Shown one piece after another: positions 1 through 8,483 of a stretch of DNA of 64,000 nucleotides (its first letter is position 1; each line of letters begins with the position of its first letter). The translations under genes and the position numbers were made by a program. Under the pieces are notes generated by a model, which saw only the letters and a program-made list of their open reading frames with translations, was not told the origin of the DNA and did no database searches. The stretch lies in contig OY763926.1 in NCBI GenBank assembly GCA_963667715.1, positions 3,100,001-3,164,000 of the forward strand, read 5' to 3'. The DNA is from JAFGDI01 sp963667715. Its GTDB lineage: Bacteria > Planctomycetota > Phycisphaerae > Sedimentisphaerales > SM23-30.

Positions 1-1399
1 ATCTGATGAATAAATCAATTCTTTGGTCAGGCATATCAACTATACTCTGAATAGCTGTTTTGGTTATATCGTAGTTCTTAAGAAAGTCTAACTCAGCAAC
101 CATTTCTATTTCAATTGTATTTTTTATAAAACGAAATAGTGTTTCTGTAACTTTTGTCATATCAGGATAGCGATAACGGTTAACAGTATGGTTTTGGATA
201 TCCATTTTACCGCTTTCATCAAGAGTAAAATCTATCAATGGCATCAGAGGTTTAGAAAAACTTTCCAAGCAACTATCATAATCGCTCATACTATTTAGCA
301 TTGCTGCTGAAATAGGAAAAAGAAATCCTTCTGGGCTGAATTTATGACGAGCAAGTATATTATGGATCAGAAATCTATGTATTCTACCATTACCATCGCC
401 AAAAGGATGCATAAACACAAAGCCAAAGGCAATTGTAGCCGCATGAATAACCGGAGATAATTCTTGAGAACTATCCATTCTTTTATGAGAGGTAATAAGC
501 CCATCCATTAAAAGATCCAAATCTTCAGGCTTAGGGGAAATATAATGAATTTTCTCCTGCTGCCAAGCAACAGTTTCTCCAACATAGTTCTGGTTATTCC
601 TGTAATCCTTATCCGCATATCGCGGATCTACAATTTTATTCTGTAATTCTATAAGAGCTTGCTTACTGATAAAGTCTTCTGTTTCAGCAGAGTACAGCAT
701 AGAAGTAAAACGTTCAGTACGACTAGCATCGGGCGTAATATGTTCAATTGCAAAAGAAGATTTAGTTTCTTTTGTATACATATAACTAATAGCTCGCTTA
801 AGCAGCTTTTCAGGATACTTTGATAAAATAGTGTGACATTTACTGCTTAAGTTATAGTTTTCAAAATCGGTAATAGTTTGTGTCTTTCTGACCAGAGGGC
901 AAAAGTTTGAACTCCCCAGTAAATTATCACGTATTCGCTGCCTGCGAACCATAATACTTTCAGCTGTAAAATACTGTTCCCGGTCAAGCAGATTAATGTA
1001 ATTCCCTTTCGTCAAGTCTTCAATTGGCAATTGCTTACCTGTTACCCATTCGAATAGATACCATATCCGCCTGGTATATTGACCTTGTGGCTTAGTAGTT
1101 ATCCATGATGTAAGCTCATCATAGCCAATTAAATCAAATATTTCAGCAAGTATTTCAAGGTTTAGACCTTCATATTTTAAGGCAAACTCAAAATGATCAA
1201 GTCTGTTTTTACTTGTAAAGTATGATTTTGGATATATTTCTTTTATACTACCATCAGGTTCAATAGTTTTTTGGTGAACAGAACCACCTATTTCTGATTT
1301 GTGCCAATGCGGGATAACCTGAAGATCAAAATGCTGAATAAGCCAAGAGTAACCTACTGGACTACTATGTTTATCGGACTTGGTTTGTGCTAGAGCCAT
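1..1399 (-). CDS. Fic family protein (C-terminus beyond the window)
   Basis: Translating the minus strand from the ATG at 1399 gives an open frame of 466 codons that leaves the window at base 1, so the C-terminus is missing. Residues 331-339 read HPFGDGNGR, the Fic active-site motif HPFx(D/E)GNGR; Fic enzymes transfer AMP or another phosphate-containing group from a nucleotide to a protein hydroxyl. The long N-terminal part (about 250 residues) precedes the Fic core and was not recognised. An AAGGAT ribosome binding site lies just upstream of the ATG. The autoinhibitory S/TxxxE(G/N) helix was not identified. The gene stands alone, with no antitoxin-like partner visible in the window, and its promoter is covered by repeats that look like operators. 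The Fic assignment is firm; the target is unknown. Confidence 0.9.
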   Translation of the reverse strand, partial: MALAQTKSDKHSSPVGYSWLIQHFDLQVIPHWHKSEIGGSVHQKTIEPDGSIKEIYPKSYFTSKNRLDHFEFALKYEGLNLEILAEIFDLIGYDELTSWITTKPQGQYTRRIWYLFEWVTGKQLPIEDLTKGNYINLLDREQYFTAESIMVRRQRIRDNLLGSSNFCPLVRKTQTITDFENYNLSSKCHTILSKYPEKLLKRAISYMYTKETKSSFAIEHITPDASRTERFTSMLYSAETEDFISKQALIELQNKIVDPRYADKDYRNNQNYVGETVAWQQEKIHYISPKPEDLDLLMDGLITSHKRMDSSQELSPVIHAATIAFGFVFMHPFGDGNGRIHRFLIHNILARHKFSPEGFLFPISAAMLNSMSDYDSCLESFSKPLMPLIDFTLDESGKMDIQNHTVNRYRYPDMTKVTETLFRFIKNTIEIEMVAELDFLKNYDITKTAIQSIVDMPDQRIDLFIR

Positions 1400-1417
1400 T
1401 TAATAATCCTTAAAAAA

Positions 1418-1505
1418 ACACTTACAACATTAGTAATATACTTACATATTTAGACTTTGTCAAAAAAATACTTAAAAATCAACAATATGTCAGATAAATA
1501 CTTAC
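1418..1505. promoter_or_regulatory. Phased direct repeats over the fic promoter (putative operator)
   Basis: Four copies of A(T/C)ACTTA(C/A) begin at 1418, 1438, 1468 and 1498, spaced 20, 30 and 30 bases, so all lie on about the same face of the helix. One copy covers the end of the -10 box and the spacer, one lies in the transcribed leader, and two lie upstream of the -35 box. The layout suits cooperative binding of a repressor. Which protein binds is unknown; autoregulation by the Fic protein is only a guess. Confidence 0.5.
1435..1463 (-). promoter_or_regulatory. Sigma-70 promoter of the fic gene
   Basis: On the minus strand TTGACA (1463-1458) is followed after exactly 17 bases by TATATT (1440-1435), a near-consensus vegetative promoter. 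Transcription would start near 1428, giving a leader of about 30 bases before the ATG at 1399. An AAGGAT ribosome binding site lies in that leader. Confidence 0.75.
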
Positions 1506-1661
1506 GTTATGTTTAGTAGCACTATATTCTCACAAAAGACTACCTAACCAATTATGAAATATGAAGTTAAATATTAAATCCAGATTAGTCATGAGTTTGC
1601 AAACAACTTTCGCAACTAATCACAATCCGCATTAATTTTATAATTTCAAAGATCAATAAGT

Positions 1662-2990
1662 TTAGAGATTATGAGTAAGTGGCAGTTTGAGTTCGGCACG
1701 GCAGCCTGACATTAGTGGAGATGGTATTAGTTCCAGACTGCCGTCGTGCGCTTCTGCGATTTGTCGGCCAAGAGAAAGGCCTATGCCGGAGCCTTCAGTT
1801 TTTGTAGTATAAAATGGTATAAATGGATCTTTTTCGGTGTTGATTCCCTGTCCACTATCATCAACCCAGACAGTTAATTCTGTATCTGACACCTGCCAGC
1901 TAACCTGCACAATATCACCATCTGCACTTGGGCTATCCTTAGAAGCTTCAACGGCATTAGCAATAATATTTATTAATAACTGATCAAGCTGGCTACGGTC
2001 AGCGGCCACTTCGCTTTCTGGCCCGGAGATAACCTTTACTTTCACCCGCTGCTCAAGTGATGCCGCGTGATTGATCCATTCTGATATGTTAATGGATTCG
2101 TATTTGGGGACCGGCAAATGCGTCATTTTTGAATATGAATCAATAAATCGAGCGAGAATACCTGCTCTGGTTGAGATAATATCCAGACCATCTTTCAGAT
2201 CAGCAAGATTATCCTTATCTTCAATCCCATCGTTAAGGCAGGATTGTAAACTCTGGGCTACTGACTGGATCGGGGTGAGTGAATTATTGATCTCATGCCT
2301 TAATATCTGGACAAGCTGCTTCCACGCGGTACGCTCCTGATCGTGCAATACTCTGGTAAGATTAGTCAGAACCAGTAATTGATGCGGCAGTCCCTTCTCT
2401 CGATATGTAGCACGTCTTATCTCCCAGCGACCAGAACCAGAGGGTAAGGTGAGGTCTAGAACCTGTCTGGCCGGCCCGGTAAGGCATTGACTTAAACCTA
2501 GCTGTTGGGCATTATATTTGGCATAGTTGCTTTGTTTCAGATCGAAAAGCTTCTCTCCGCTCTCATTTATAAGTGAGATATACCCTTTTTCGTCAAAACC
2601 AAGTAAAACGATATCAATTTCAGCTAAAACCTTTCTCAATAACGAAGAAGATTCCTCTGCAGTTAAACGATTTTCCTGCAGCATCTCGGTTAATGCGTTC
2701 ACCTCCCAGACCAGCTCCCCCATAGAATCATTATGGCTGGCCCCTTTGAGTCTGAACGAATAATCGCCCTCCCTTAAAGAACCAAGAAGGTTAGACATTG
2801 TCCGCAATGAATAGTTTATCCTGCTTTGTATGCAATATGCAGGCACAGCCCAGAATAATAGCATAACAGTTGTTATACAGATCTTATTTACAGGGGCTAT
2901 TCCAGAGCACCATAACAAAATGCCAGCGATGATAAAACTGAATACGCCGCTGAGTAGAATAAACAATAGATTTTTATGTTCAAATTTCAT
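1662..2990 (-). CDS. NtrY-type sensor histidine kinase
   Basis: A 442-residue membrane sensor kinase. Two hydrophobic segments (about 8-29 and 35-55) are followed by a HAMP-like linker (about 60-110), a PAS-like region (about 115-215), a HisKA dimerisation helix with the phospho-acceptor His232 in RHEINNSLTP, and a HATPase_c domain with N box (NIIANAVEAS), G1 box (DSGQGI) and G2 box (GSGIGLSLG). The two membrane segments leave almost no periplasmic loop, so the signal is probably membrane or cytoplasmic. Its first 11 bases overlap the end of the upstream NtrC-type regulator gene, so the two are translationally coupled partners. The NtrY-like class is inferred from architecture and partner; the stimulus is unknown. 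Confidence 0.88.
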   Translation of the reverse strand: MKFEHKNLLFILLSGVFSFIIAGILLWCSGIAPVNKICITTVMLLFWAVPAYCIQSRINYSLRTMSNLLGSLREGDYSFRLKGASHNDSMGELVWEVNALTEMLQENRLTAEESSSLLRKVLAEIDIVLLGFDEKGYISLINESGEKLFDLKQSNYAKYNAQQLGLSQCLTGPARQVLDLTLPSGSGRWEIRRATYREKGLPHQLLVLTNLTRVLHDQERTAWKQLVQILRHEINNSLTPIQSVAQSLQSCLNDGIEDKDNLADLKDGLDIISTRAGILARFIDSYSKMTHLPVPKYESINISEWINHAASLEQRVKVKVISGPESEVAADRSQLDQLLINIIANAVEASKDSPSADGDIVQVSWQVSDTELTVWVDDSGQGINTEKDPFIPFYTTKTEGSGIGLSLGRQIAEAHDGSLELIPSPLMSGCRAELKLPLTHNL

Positions 2991-4344
2991 TAAATTGATA
3001 TTTCTCTATTCTTCTATATAATGCCGCCCTACTCAAGCCAAGCACCCCGGCAACTTTACTAATATCTCCGTCGTGCTTAGCCATAGCATTTTTAATCGCC
3101 CACAGTTCCATCTCTTCCAGCGTCATATGAGCAAAGTCAGGGCCACTTTCTCCACTGGCTTTCAAGGCAATATCTTTTAGTGTTATTATTGTACCCTTGG
3201 CCATCAAAACCGCACGCTCAATGGCATGGTCCAGCTCCCTGATATTACCTGGCCACTGATATTTCAACATAAAATCGACCACATTTTGCTCAAAACCTTC
3301 AATATCCTTGCGATATTTGCTCCTGTAGCCAGCCAGAAAATGATTCGCCAGTGGGATAATGTCCTCCCTACGCTCTCGTAATGGCGGCAGGTGGATGTGA
3401 ATTGTATTTAACCTATACAGCAAATCCCGGCGAAATGAGCCGTTTTTAACTTCGTCATCTATATTTGCATTGGTAGCAGAGATCACCCTGACATCAACAT
3501 GGCAGGTTTTGGAAGAGCCAATAGGCTCAAACTGGCCATCTTCCAATACTCTGAGTAATTTGGGCTGGAGATTAACCGGAATAGTTGCGATCTCATCTAA
3601 AAACAGAGTACCTTCATCTGCCAGCTGGAAACGCCCCATACGATCTGCGCGAGCGTCGGTAAAGGCACCGGCAACATGGCCAAAAAGCTCACTTTCAAAT
3701 ACCGACTCCGGGATACTGGCAGTATTAACAGATATCATTGCCTGCTGATTTCTGCCAGAAGCGGCATGGATAACCTTTGCCACTACCCCTTTGCCACTGC
3801 CATTTTCACCTGTTATGAGAATATTGGCATCTGAAGAGGCGACACTGTCAATAGTATCCAGTACAGGTGCCATCGCCGGCGACTCTGCGATAAAGTCCCG
3901 CTTTTGCTCCTGAGCCATATCTGATATCTGCTGTTGAAACCGCTGGTTACTTTTGAGTGCTCTGGCTAACTCCAGCTGATTGTGTATTATCGACAATAAA
4001 CGCTCGTTTTCCCATGGTTTGAGTACAAAGTCACGAGCCCCGTTACGCATCGCCTCAACCGCCAGCTCAATACTACCCCAGGCAGTCATAACTATTACCG
4101 GCAGAGTTTTATCCAGCTCAGTGATCTGAGCGAGCAGCTCCAGGCCCTGTCTGCCGGAGGTTTCACCTCGAACATAGTTCATGTCCATCAGTACGAGGTC
4201 GACATCATTGGCCCTGATAACATCTACCGTCTTTTCATAAGAAAAAACCGATACAGTCTCAAAATTCTCTTTTCTGAACAATAGCCGAAGAGCTTTATGT
4301 ACATCATCCTGATCGTCAGCTATCAAAATCTTTACTTTTGCCAT
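2980..4344 (-). CDS. NtrC-family sigma-54-dependent response regulator
   Basis: A 454-residue response regulator, first gene of the two-component pair. The receiver domain (1-120) has the acidic pair near residues 10-13, phospho-acceptor Asp54 (VLMDMN) and Lys109. The AAA+ domain (about 150-390) has Walker A GENGSGKG (179-186), Walker B GTLFLDEI (245-252) and arginine-finger region sequences. The C-terminus carries a Fis-type helix-turn-helix (SKVAGVLGLSRAALYRRIE). The sigma-54 contact loop reads GAFTDA instead of canonical GAFTGA. It should activate sigma-54 promoters after phosphorylation by the adjacent kinase. No convincing -24/-12 site was found nearby, so its targets are probably elsewhere. 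Confidence 0.92.
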   Translation of the reverse strand: MAKVKILIADDQDDVHKALRLLFRKENFETVSVFSYEKTVDVIRANDVDLVLMDMNYVRGETSGRQGLELLAQITELDKTLPVIVMTAWGSIELAVEAMRNGARDFVLKPWENERLLSIIHNQLELARALKSNQRFQQQISDMAQEQKRDFIAESPAMAPVLDTIDSVASSDANILITGENGSGKGVVAKVIHAASGRNQQAMISVNTASIPESVFESELFGHVAGAFTDARADRMGRFQLADEGTLFLDEIATIPVNLQPKLLRVLEDGQFEPIGSSKTCHVDVRVISATNANIDDEVKNGSFRRDLLYRLNTIHIHLPPLRERREDIIPLANHFLAGYRSKYRKDIEGFEQNVVDFMLKYQWPGNIRELDHAIERAVLMAKGTIITLKDIALKASGESGPDFAHMTLEEMELWAIKNAMAKHDGDISKVAGVLGLSRAALYRRIEKYQFNEI

Positions 4345-4735
4345 TCAATTTACCAATCCAACTAACCCGGCCCAAAAGCGAAACACCATAAACCTTCCAA
4401 ACAACCTGCAAAAATTCAAAAACAGCTATTTGGCACACAAGATCAAACCCCTAAACTAACAATTTTACATAAAAAAAGAAAGTATAAAAAAAATAACATA
4501 TACTTACCTGCAACCCTATGTCTTAAATTTCTATAAACAACTAGCCATCGGATTTTGAGTATAATATCATTTTTTAACAATAAATGCAATAAGTTCAGCA
4601 ATACCAACACAACTGAGGATCATTGCCAGAATAGTTACAATCATAACATAATACTCAATAAAACCAATGACTAGAAAGTACCGAATTTCCAGGCCAACTA
4701 CTATTTGCTATCCCCAATAACATATAGGATGGATA
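4345..4735. other. Intergenic region, AT-rich
   Basis: 391 bases between the response regulator and the MFS gene, both on the minus strand. It must hold the promoter of the two-component pair, but none stands out. The only coding-like stretch is a 25-codon hydrophobic frame at 4567-4644, listed separately. A TGGCAC at 4431 lacks the partner element of a sigma-54 promoter. Confidence 0.6.
4567..4644 (-). CDS. Possible 25-residue membrane peptide or gene remnant
   Basis: From ATG 4644 to TGA 4567 the minus strand encodes 25 residues, mostly hydrophobic and ending in FIVKK, like a single membrane helix with a positive tail. The frame stays open upstream to about 4703 and reads as further hydrophobic protein, which suggests the tail of an older, longer membrane protein. 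It lies about 90 bases beyond the MFS stop. No clear ribosome binding site was seen. Very short, so it may be chance. Confidence 0.2.
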   Translation of the reverse strand: MIVTILAMILSCVGIAELIAFIVKK

Positions 4736-5875
4736 CTACCTATTTGTAACTCTTATAAACTGAGCCGCGGTTAGAGATATTACGCTTAAGGCTATCCCCA
4801 CCATAAAGGGAAGCTTATAGTCGATCATCCATAAATATCCGCCAACTACCGGTAAAACTACTGCGGCGATATGGTTTATTGTGAAGCTGACAGCTGTACT
4901 GGAAGCAATATCCTGAGGATCGGCGATCTTATGGAAGAATGTACGGATCGCCATTGAGCCGTTAAAGGAGATATGGTCCAGAATATAAAGCAACATAATG
5001 ACCCACTTATACGGGCAATATGCATATGCGGCAAAAATAATAATAAGACTGCCGTATTCTGCTGTTAGCACCGCCCTTTCACCAAAACGATTGATCGCTT
5101 TAGCAACCTGCGGAGTTACAAAATAGTTTATTATATTATTAACTATGAATAGAGCTGTAATTTCCTGTATGGTAAAGCCCATTCTCTGAACCAGCAGAAA
5201 GACAGAAAACACCATAAATATCTGCCGTCTGGCACCCGAAAGTAACGTAAGTAAATAGAATAGCGAATATCTTTTGCGCAGGATAAGCTTTTTATGCTGC
5301 ACTTCGCCATCGCTGTTTTTGGGCCCGAAAAACAGCCCCCATAGCCCCACCGCCATAACCGCTGAACCAATAATTGCAAACATACTCTTATATGAGAGAT
5401 AATAGGAACCGGCAAATACTCCGGCACCGATAAGAATACAAATCAGAGACATTATACTTCTCTGCCTACCGATAACTACAGGTGCCTGACTCTGGTCAAA
5501 ATTCTGCAGGATAAGCGACTGGTTCGTTGTCTCATAATAGTGGAAGCCAAAACTCATAATGATCGTCGTCAGGATAAGCCCCGGATATGAAGGGAAACAA
5601 CCTGTAAGGGCTATGCCAAGGCCCATAACCATAACAGATAAAGCTGAAAGCTTATGTTCCCGGATAATCATTAGCACAAAAATAGCACATAATGCCAGAA
5701 AACCCGGTACCTCTCGAACGGACTGGATTACTCCAACGTGATAACCATCGAGCCCTACCACATCAACCGCAAAGTTATTATAGAGAGTTCTCCAGCCCTG
5801 CAAACCGCCGGCTGATGCTATAGTCAGAGCCATAAGATATTTATATATTGGTTTTTGCTTTATCGTTTCCATCAA
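4736..5875 (-). CDS. Major facilitator superfamily transporter
   Basis: 379 residues with about 11-12 hydrophobic segments throughout and no signal peptide, consistent with a compact MFS carrier in the inner membrane. The first loop (VDVVGLDGYHVGVIQSVRE) resembles the segment between helices 1 and 2 of MFS proteins. It lies downstream of a beta-helix protein and a small unknown gene on the same strand, within a polysaccharide-degradation region, so uptake of a sugar released by the secreted enzymes is the likeliest role; the substrate cannot be read from the sequence. Confidence 0.75.
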   Translation of the reverse strand: MMETIKQKPIYKYLMALTIASAGGLQGWRTLYNNFAVDVVGLDGYHVGVIQSVREVPGFLALCAIFVLMIIREHKLSALSVMVMGLGIALTGCFPSYPGLILTTIIMSFGFHYYETTNQSLILQNFDQSQAPVVIGRQRSIMSLICILIGAGVFAGSYYLSYKSMFAIIGSAVMAVGLWGLFFGPKNSDGEVQHKKLILRKRYSLFYLLTLLSGARRQIFMVFSVFLLVQRMGFTIQEITALFIVNNIINYFVTPQVAKAINRFGERAVLTAEYGSLIIIFAAYAYCPYKWVIMLLYILDHISFNGSMAIRTFFHKIADPQDIASSTAVSFTINHIAAVVLPVVGGYLWMIDYKLPFMVGIALSVISLTAAQFIRVTNR

Positions 5876-5961
5876 ATAACCTTAATCATTCATGCCGTTA
5901 AAGCAGCATAATACGCCGCAAAAACCAATATAATAGCATATTTTCGGTAATTTGTCACCAC

Positions 5962-6375
5962 CTAACGATACCTGCCAAGCAGTTCATCCTTTCTCTCTGT
6001 ATTAGCCACATGCAGGATCAGAGTATTATGCAATTCAATATCTGGATGATTAGCGGTTAACCTCGAAAATTCAAAAACATCATCTAATGATTCATTATTA
6101 TGATCAGTAGTCATTATAAAATTATCATCAGGTATTTCTAATAAAGAATATTTAGCCAGATTTGCATAATCAACAGAATCATGCCAGTAACTACAATCAA
6201 TTCCCCAAGCCATAAAATACAAACACCCAGCCTCCACCAGCCATTCACTTACCTGATCACGCCAATCTTTAGAGACTTCTTCTTCAACTACTATCACAGC
6301 CCGAAATGGTCCATACATTGACACATCAGGTAAAATACCTTCAGGGACAAGTAGTACATAATTTACATTCTGCAT
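5962..6375 (-). CDS. Small uncharacterised protein, DUF7684-like
   Basis: A 137-residue soluble protein with no signal peptide or membrane segment. Its core (WLVEAGCLYFMAWGIDC then WHDSVDYANL) is rich in Trp, Cys and His and resembles from memory the small uncharacterised family DUF7684; this match needs a profile search. It sits 27 bases after the beta-helix gene and 86 bases before the MFS gene, probably in one transcript. Function unknown. Confidence 0.6.
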   Translation of the reverse strand: MQNVNYVLLVPEGILPDVSMYGPFRAVIVVEEEVSKDWRDQVSEWLVEAGCLYFMAWGIDCSYWHDSVDYANLAKYSLLEIPDDNFIMTTDHNNESLDDVFEFSRLTANHPDIELHNTLILHVANTERKDELLGRYR

Positions 6376-6402
6376 ATATTTTCTCTTAATAAGATGTATT
6401 AC

Positions 6403-8073
6403 CTATATATCATTTACCACATCAATGAAATCGGTTGGCATATCTATCTGAACATCAATACACCTTTCAAGCTTCACTTCAGGATTATCACCAGCCAATT
6501 CATTATCAAGGATCACCAAACCTTTTGTCGATGTTACCCAAATATCAGTACCTGCTGTTCGGCTGATCTTATTTCCTTTGATCACAATATTGTTATGTGC
6601 TCCTGCCCTGGCTATCTCGCCATTTCCAGCATGGGAATAAACTGTAATTCCTTTGCCCAGGCAGTCACTAATAGTATTATTTGCTATAGTAAGATCATTG
6701 CTGCTTCCCGCTTCCAGCCACCAATATTCCGGTGAAACCTTTATTGCTTCCTCCCAGCAGCCGCTGAGCTTGTTTCCTGAAATAATGCCATTACTGGCTT
6801 TGATTAAAATTCCACGAGAACGATTATAACCAAAATCACATCCTATAACCTTAAAACCATTTCCTATCCTGTTTGTAGAACAAATAACACTTCCCATCGG
6901 CAAATCTATGGGACGATCAATTTCTACTTCGTATATTTGACGACTCCCGCCTCCTTTGAAATAATCATTCATTCGCTGCCTGGACAAAAATGTTAATTCA
7001 TCAATTGAGATCTCGCCGATTTTGTTAATTGAAACAGCCTTGCCCTCAGGCAGCCTTACTCCGGCATATGTCACGATCTCTAAAGGATCACCCGGCACAA
7101 TATTCAGATCATGCTTGGCCAGAACTCGCAGTTTAGTACCATTTGACGCCATTACCATATGATAATCACCACAAATATTTACACAATCATCACCCTGAAA
7201 ATGAGCAACACAATTGATCAGAGATGGCCCGATTATTGCATGCTTGCTATGAAATGCATCTGCATCCAATGATCTTAGACGCTTGAGACCACGCGGCTTG
7301 ATATCTTCATCCAGAGCTCTCCTGTCAATTATGCACTGACGATATACTGTTCCCTCGCAGCCATTCTCAAGAAAGCCAAAACAATTGGAAGCATACAGAG
7401 AAATATTTGATAGGGTAACATTTACATTATTGTCACATACTACCGCATGTGCTATAGAACCTCCCGGAGCAGTACTGCTATTTGTAACAAGAATATCACC
7501 CACCTCTTCTTTATCCCGTCCAGGCCGGTAATGGTACCCTTGCTCTTTTTTGACACGATAACAACGATTGCCAAGCGCCTTGAACGGCTGCCAGCCATAA
7601 TAGGTATCACGCTTCAAAAGATAAGTATGAGAATCAAAGATCTCTATCCGCATCTCCAGATTTTCCGGATATCCTTCAATTATCTCAAAGTCGATCCAAC
7701 TCTTATCCTCTGCCAATCTTATAATACGCCCCTGCGTAAATGGAAGCGGATCATAGTCGATCGTCAAACCGGTCAATTTAATATTCCGGCAATTAACGAT
7801 CGTCAGCGCCCGGGTAGTCTCTGTACAGATCATCTCGACATTTTCAGCAATAATTTCAAGATCACTCAGGTCTCTCAATACCAGATGCTCACCATGGCTG
7901 GGTTTTACTCTGTAAACTCCCGGCGGGACCACGATCTGCTTTTGCCCTGCCCCAGCAGCAGTATTTATAAAACTTTGCAGGTCTAATTCCCCTGTTTTAT
8001 TATCAGACTGAGCCAATCCAATAGATGCATAAAAAATAATAAGAACACAAAATATATTAAATCTTAAAACCAT
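6403..8073 (-). CDS. Secreted right-handed parallel beta-helix protein (glycosidase- or lyase-like)
   Basis: 556 residues with an N-terminal signal peptide (about 1-21, cleavage after SIGLA) and a GAGGG ribosome binding site before the ATG. The body has the short recurring strands of a right-handed parallel beta-helix, e.g. NNTISDCLGKGITVYS and GNKLSGCWEEAIKV. LTIDYDPLPFTQG near residue 120 recalls GH110 alpha-1,3-galactosidases, which share this fold, but other beta-helix glycosidases and lyases remain possible. Probably acts in the periplasm or outside the cell on a polysaccharide side chain, with the downstream MFS carrier importing a product. Confidence 0.75.
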   Translation of the reverse strand: MVLRFNIFCVLIIFYASIGLAQSDNKTGELDLQSFINTAAGAGQKQIVVPPGVYRVKPSHGEHLVLRDLSDLEIIAENVEMICTETTRALTIVNCRNIKLTGLTIDYDPLPFTQGRIIRLAEDKSWIDFEIIEGYPENLEMRIEIFDSHTYLLKRDTYYGWQPFKALGNRCYRVKKEQGYHYRPGRDKEEVGDILVTNSSTAPGGSIAHAVVCDNNVNVTLSNISLYASNCFGFLENGCEGTVYRQCIIDRRALDEDIKPRGLKRLRSLDADAFHSKHAIIGPSLINCVAHFQGDDCVNICGDYHMVMASNGTKLRVLAKHDLNIVPGDPLEIVTYAGVRLPEGKAVSINKIGEISIDELTFLSRQRMNDYFKGGGSRQIYEVEIDRPIDLPMGSVICSTNRIGNGFKVIGCDFGYNRSRGILIKASNGIISGNKLSGCWEEAIKVSPEYWWLEAGSSNDLTIANNTISDCLGKGITVYSHAGNGEIARAGAHNNIVIKGNKISRTAGTDIWVTSTKGLVILDNELAGDNPEVKLERCIDVQIDMPTDFIDVVNDI

Positions 8074-8210
8074 ATTTGCCCTCAGATCATAGGTAATCCT
8101 TGCTAGCGTTATGTAAACAATTACTAATTCAATGCTGAGATAATGCTATAATATTATCTATGTAAAAGCAATAGATAATCATACTGCACGCCTCTGTTTA
8201 TAAATAATTA

Positions 8211-8246
8211 CTCAAACTGACCGATGGTCAATTTGAGAGGAGTTAG
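8211..8246. repeat. Dispersed palindromic repeat, copy 1
   Basis: The arms CTCAAACTGACC and GGTCAATTTGAG (11 of 12 pairs) flank GAT and are followed by AGGAGTTAG. A second copy at 30397-30432 matches 30 of 36 bases in the same orientation, so this is a repeat family rather than chance. It is followed directly by a TCCCGAT/ATCGGGA hairpin at 8247-8264. Confidence 0.6.
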
Positions 8247-8366
8247 TCCCGATGTTTATCGGGATAGAATTTAGCAGTTAGTTGAATAGAATGACTTCAA
8301 AAGCTAATTACTAACCACCAATCATTAAGCCCTTTGTTGATAGTGGATTACAATATACAAACAAAA

Positions 8367-8410
8367 AAGCATTCCACAACACTTAATTAAATAAGAGTTA
8401 TGAAATGCTT
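8367..8410 (-). terminator. Rho-independent terminator of the sialate esterase gene
   Basis: A 19-base imperfect stem (3 mismatches) with outer arms AAGCATT/AATGCTT and a 6-base loop. On the minus strand it is followed by TTTTTTG. It lies about 75 bases beyond the stop of the esterase gene. Confidence 0.6.
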
Positions 8411-8483
8411 ATCTATTACAACAAAGGGGAAAAGGCTTTTGTATACCTTATTTCCTGCAAATATGAAGCTTAGCTGAACGGAC

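Larger units (their letters stand above)
8074..8483. other. Intergenic region with repeats and a terminator
   Basis: 410 bases between two minus-strand genes. It holds a dispersed imperfect palindrome (8211-8246), a small TCCCGAT/ATCGGGA hairpin (8247-8264), and a terminator of the upstream esterase gene (8367-8410). The beta-helix gene promoter must lie around 8090-8200, which is AT-rich; no consensus pair was convincing. Confidence 0.6.

Noticed and set aside
4431..4446. TGGCAC as half of a sigma-54 promoter
   Set aside because: The required GC-containing -12 element at the right distance is absent (ATCAA is found there).
7447..7986. A 179-codon plus-strand frame opposite the beta-helix gene
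   Set aside because: The minus-strand gene has a signal peptide and beta-helix repeats over the same bases. Nothing supports the plus frame.
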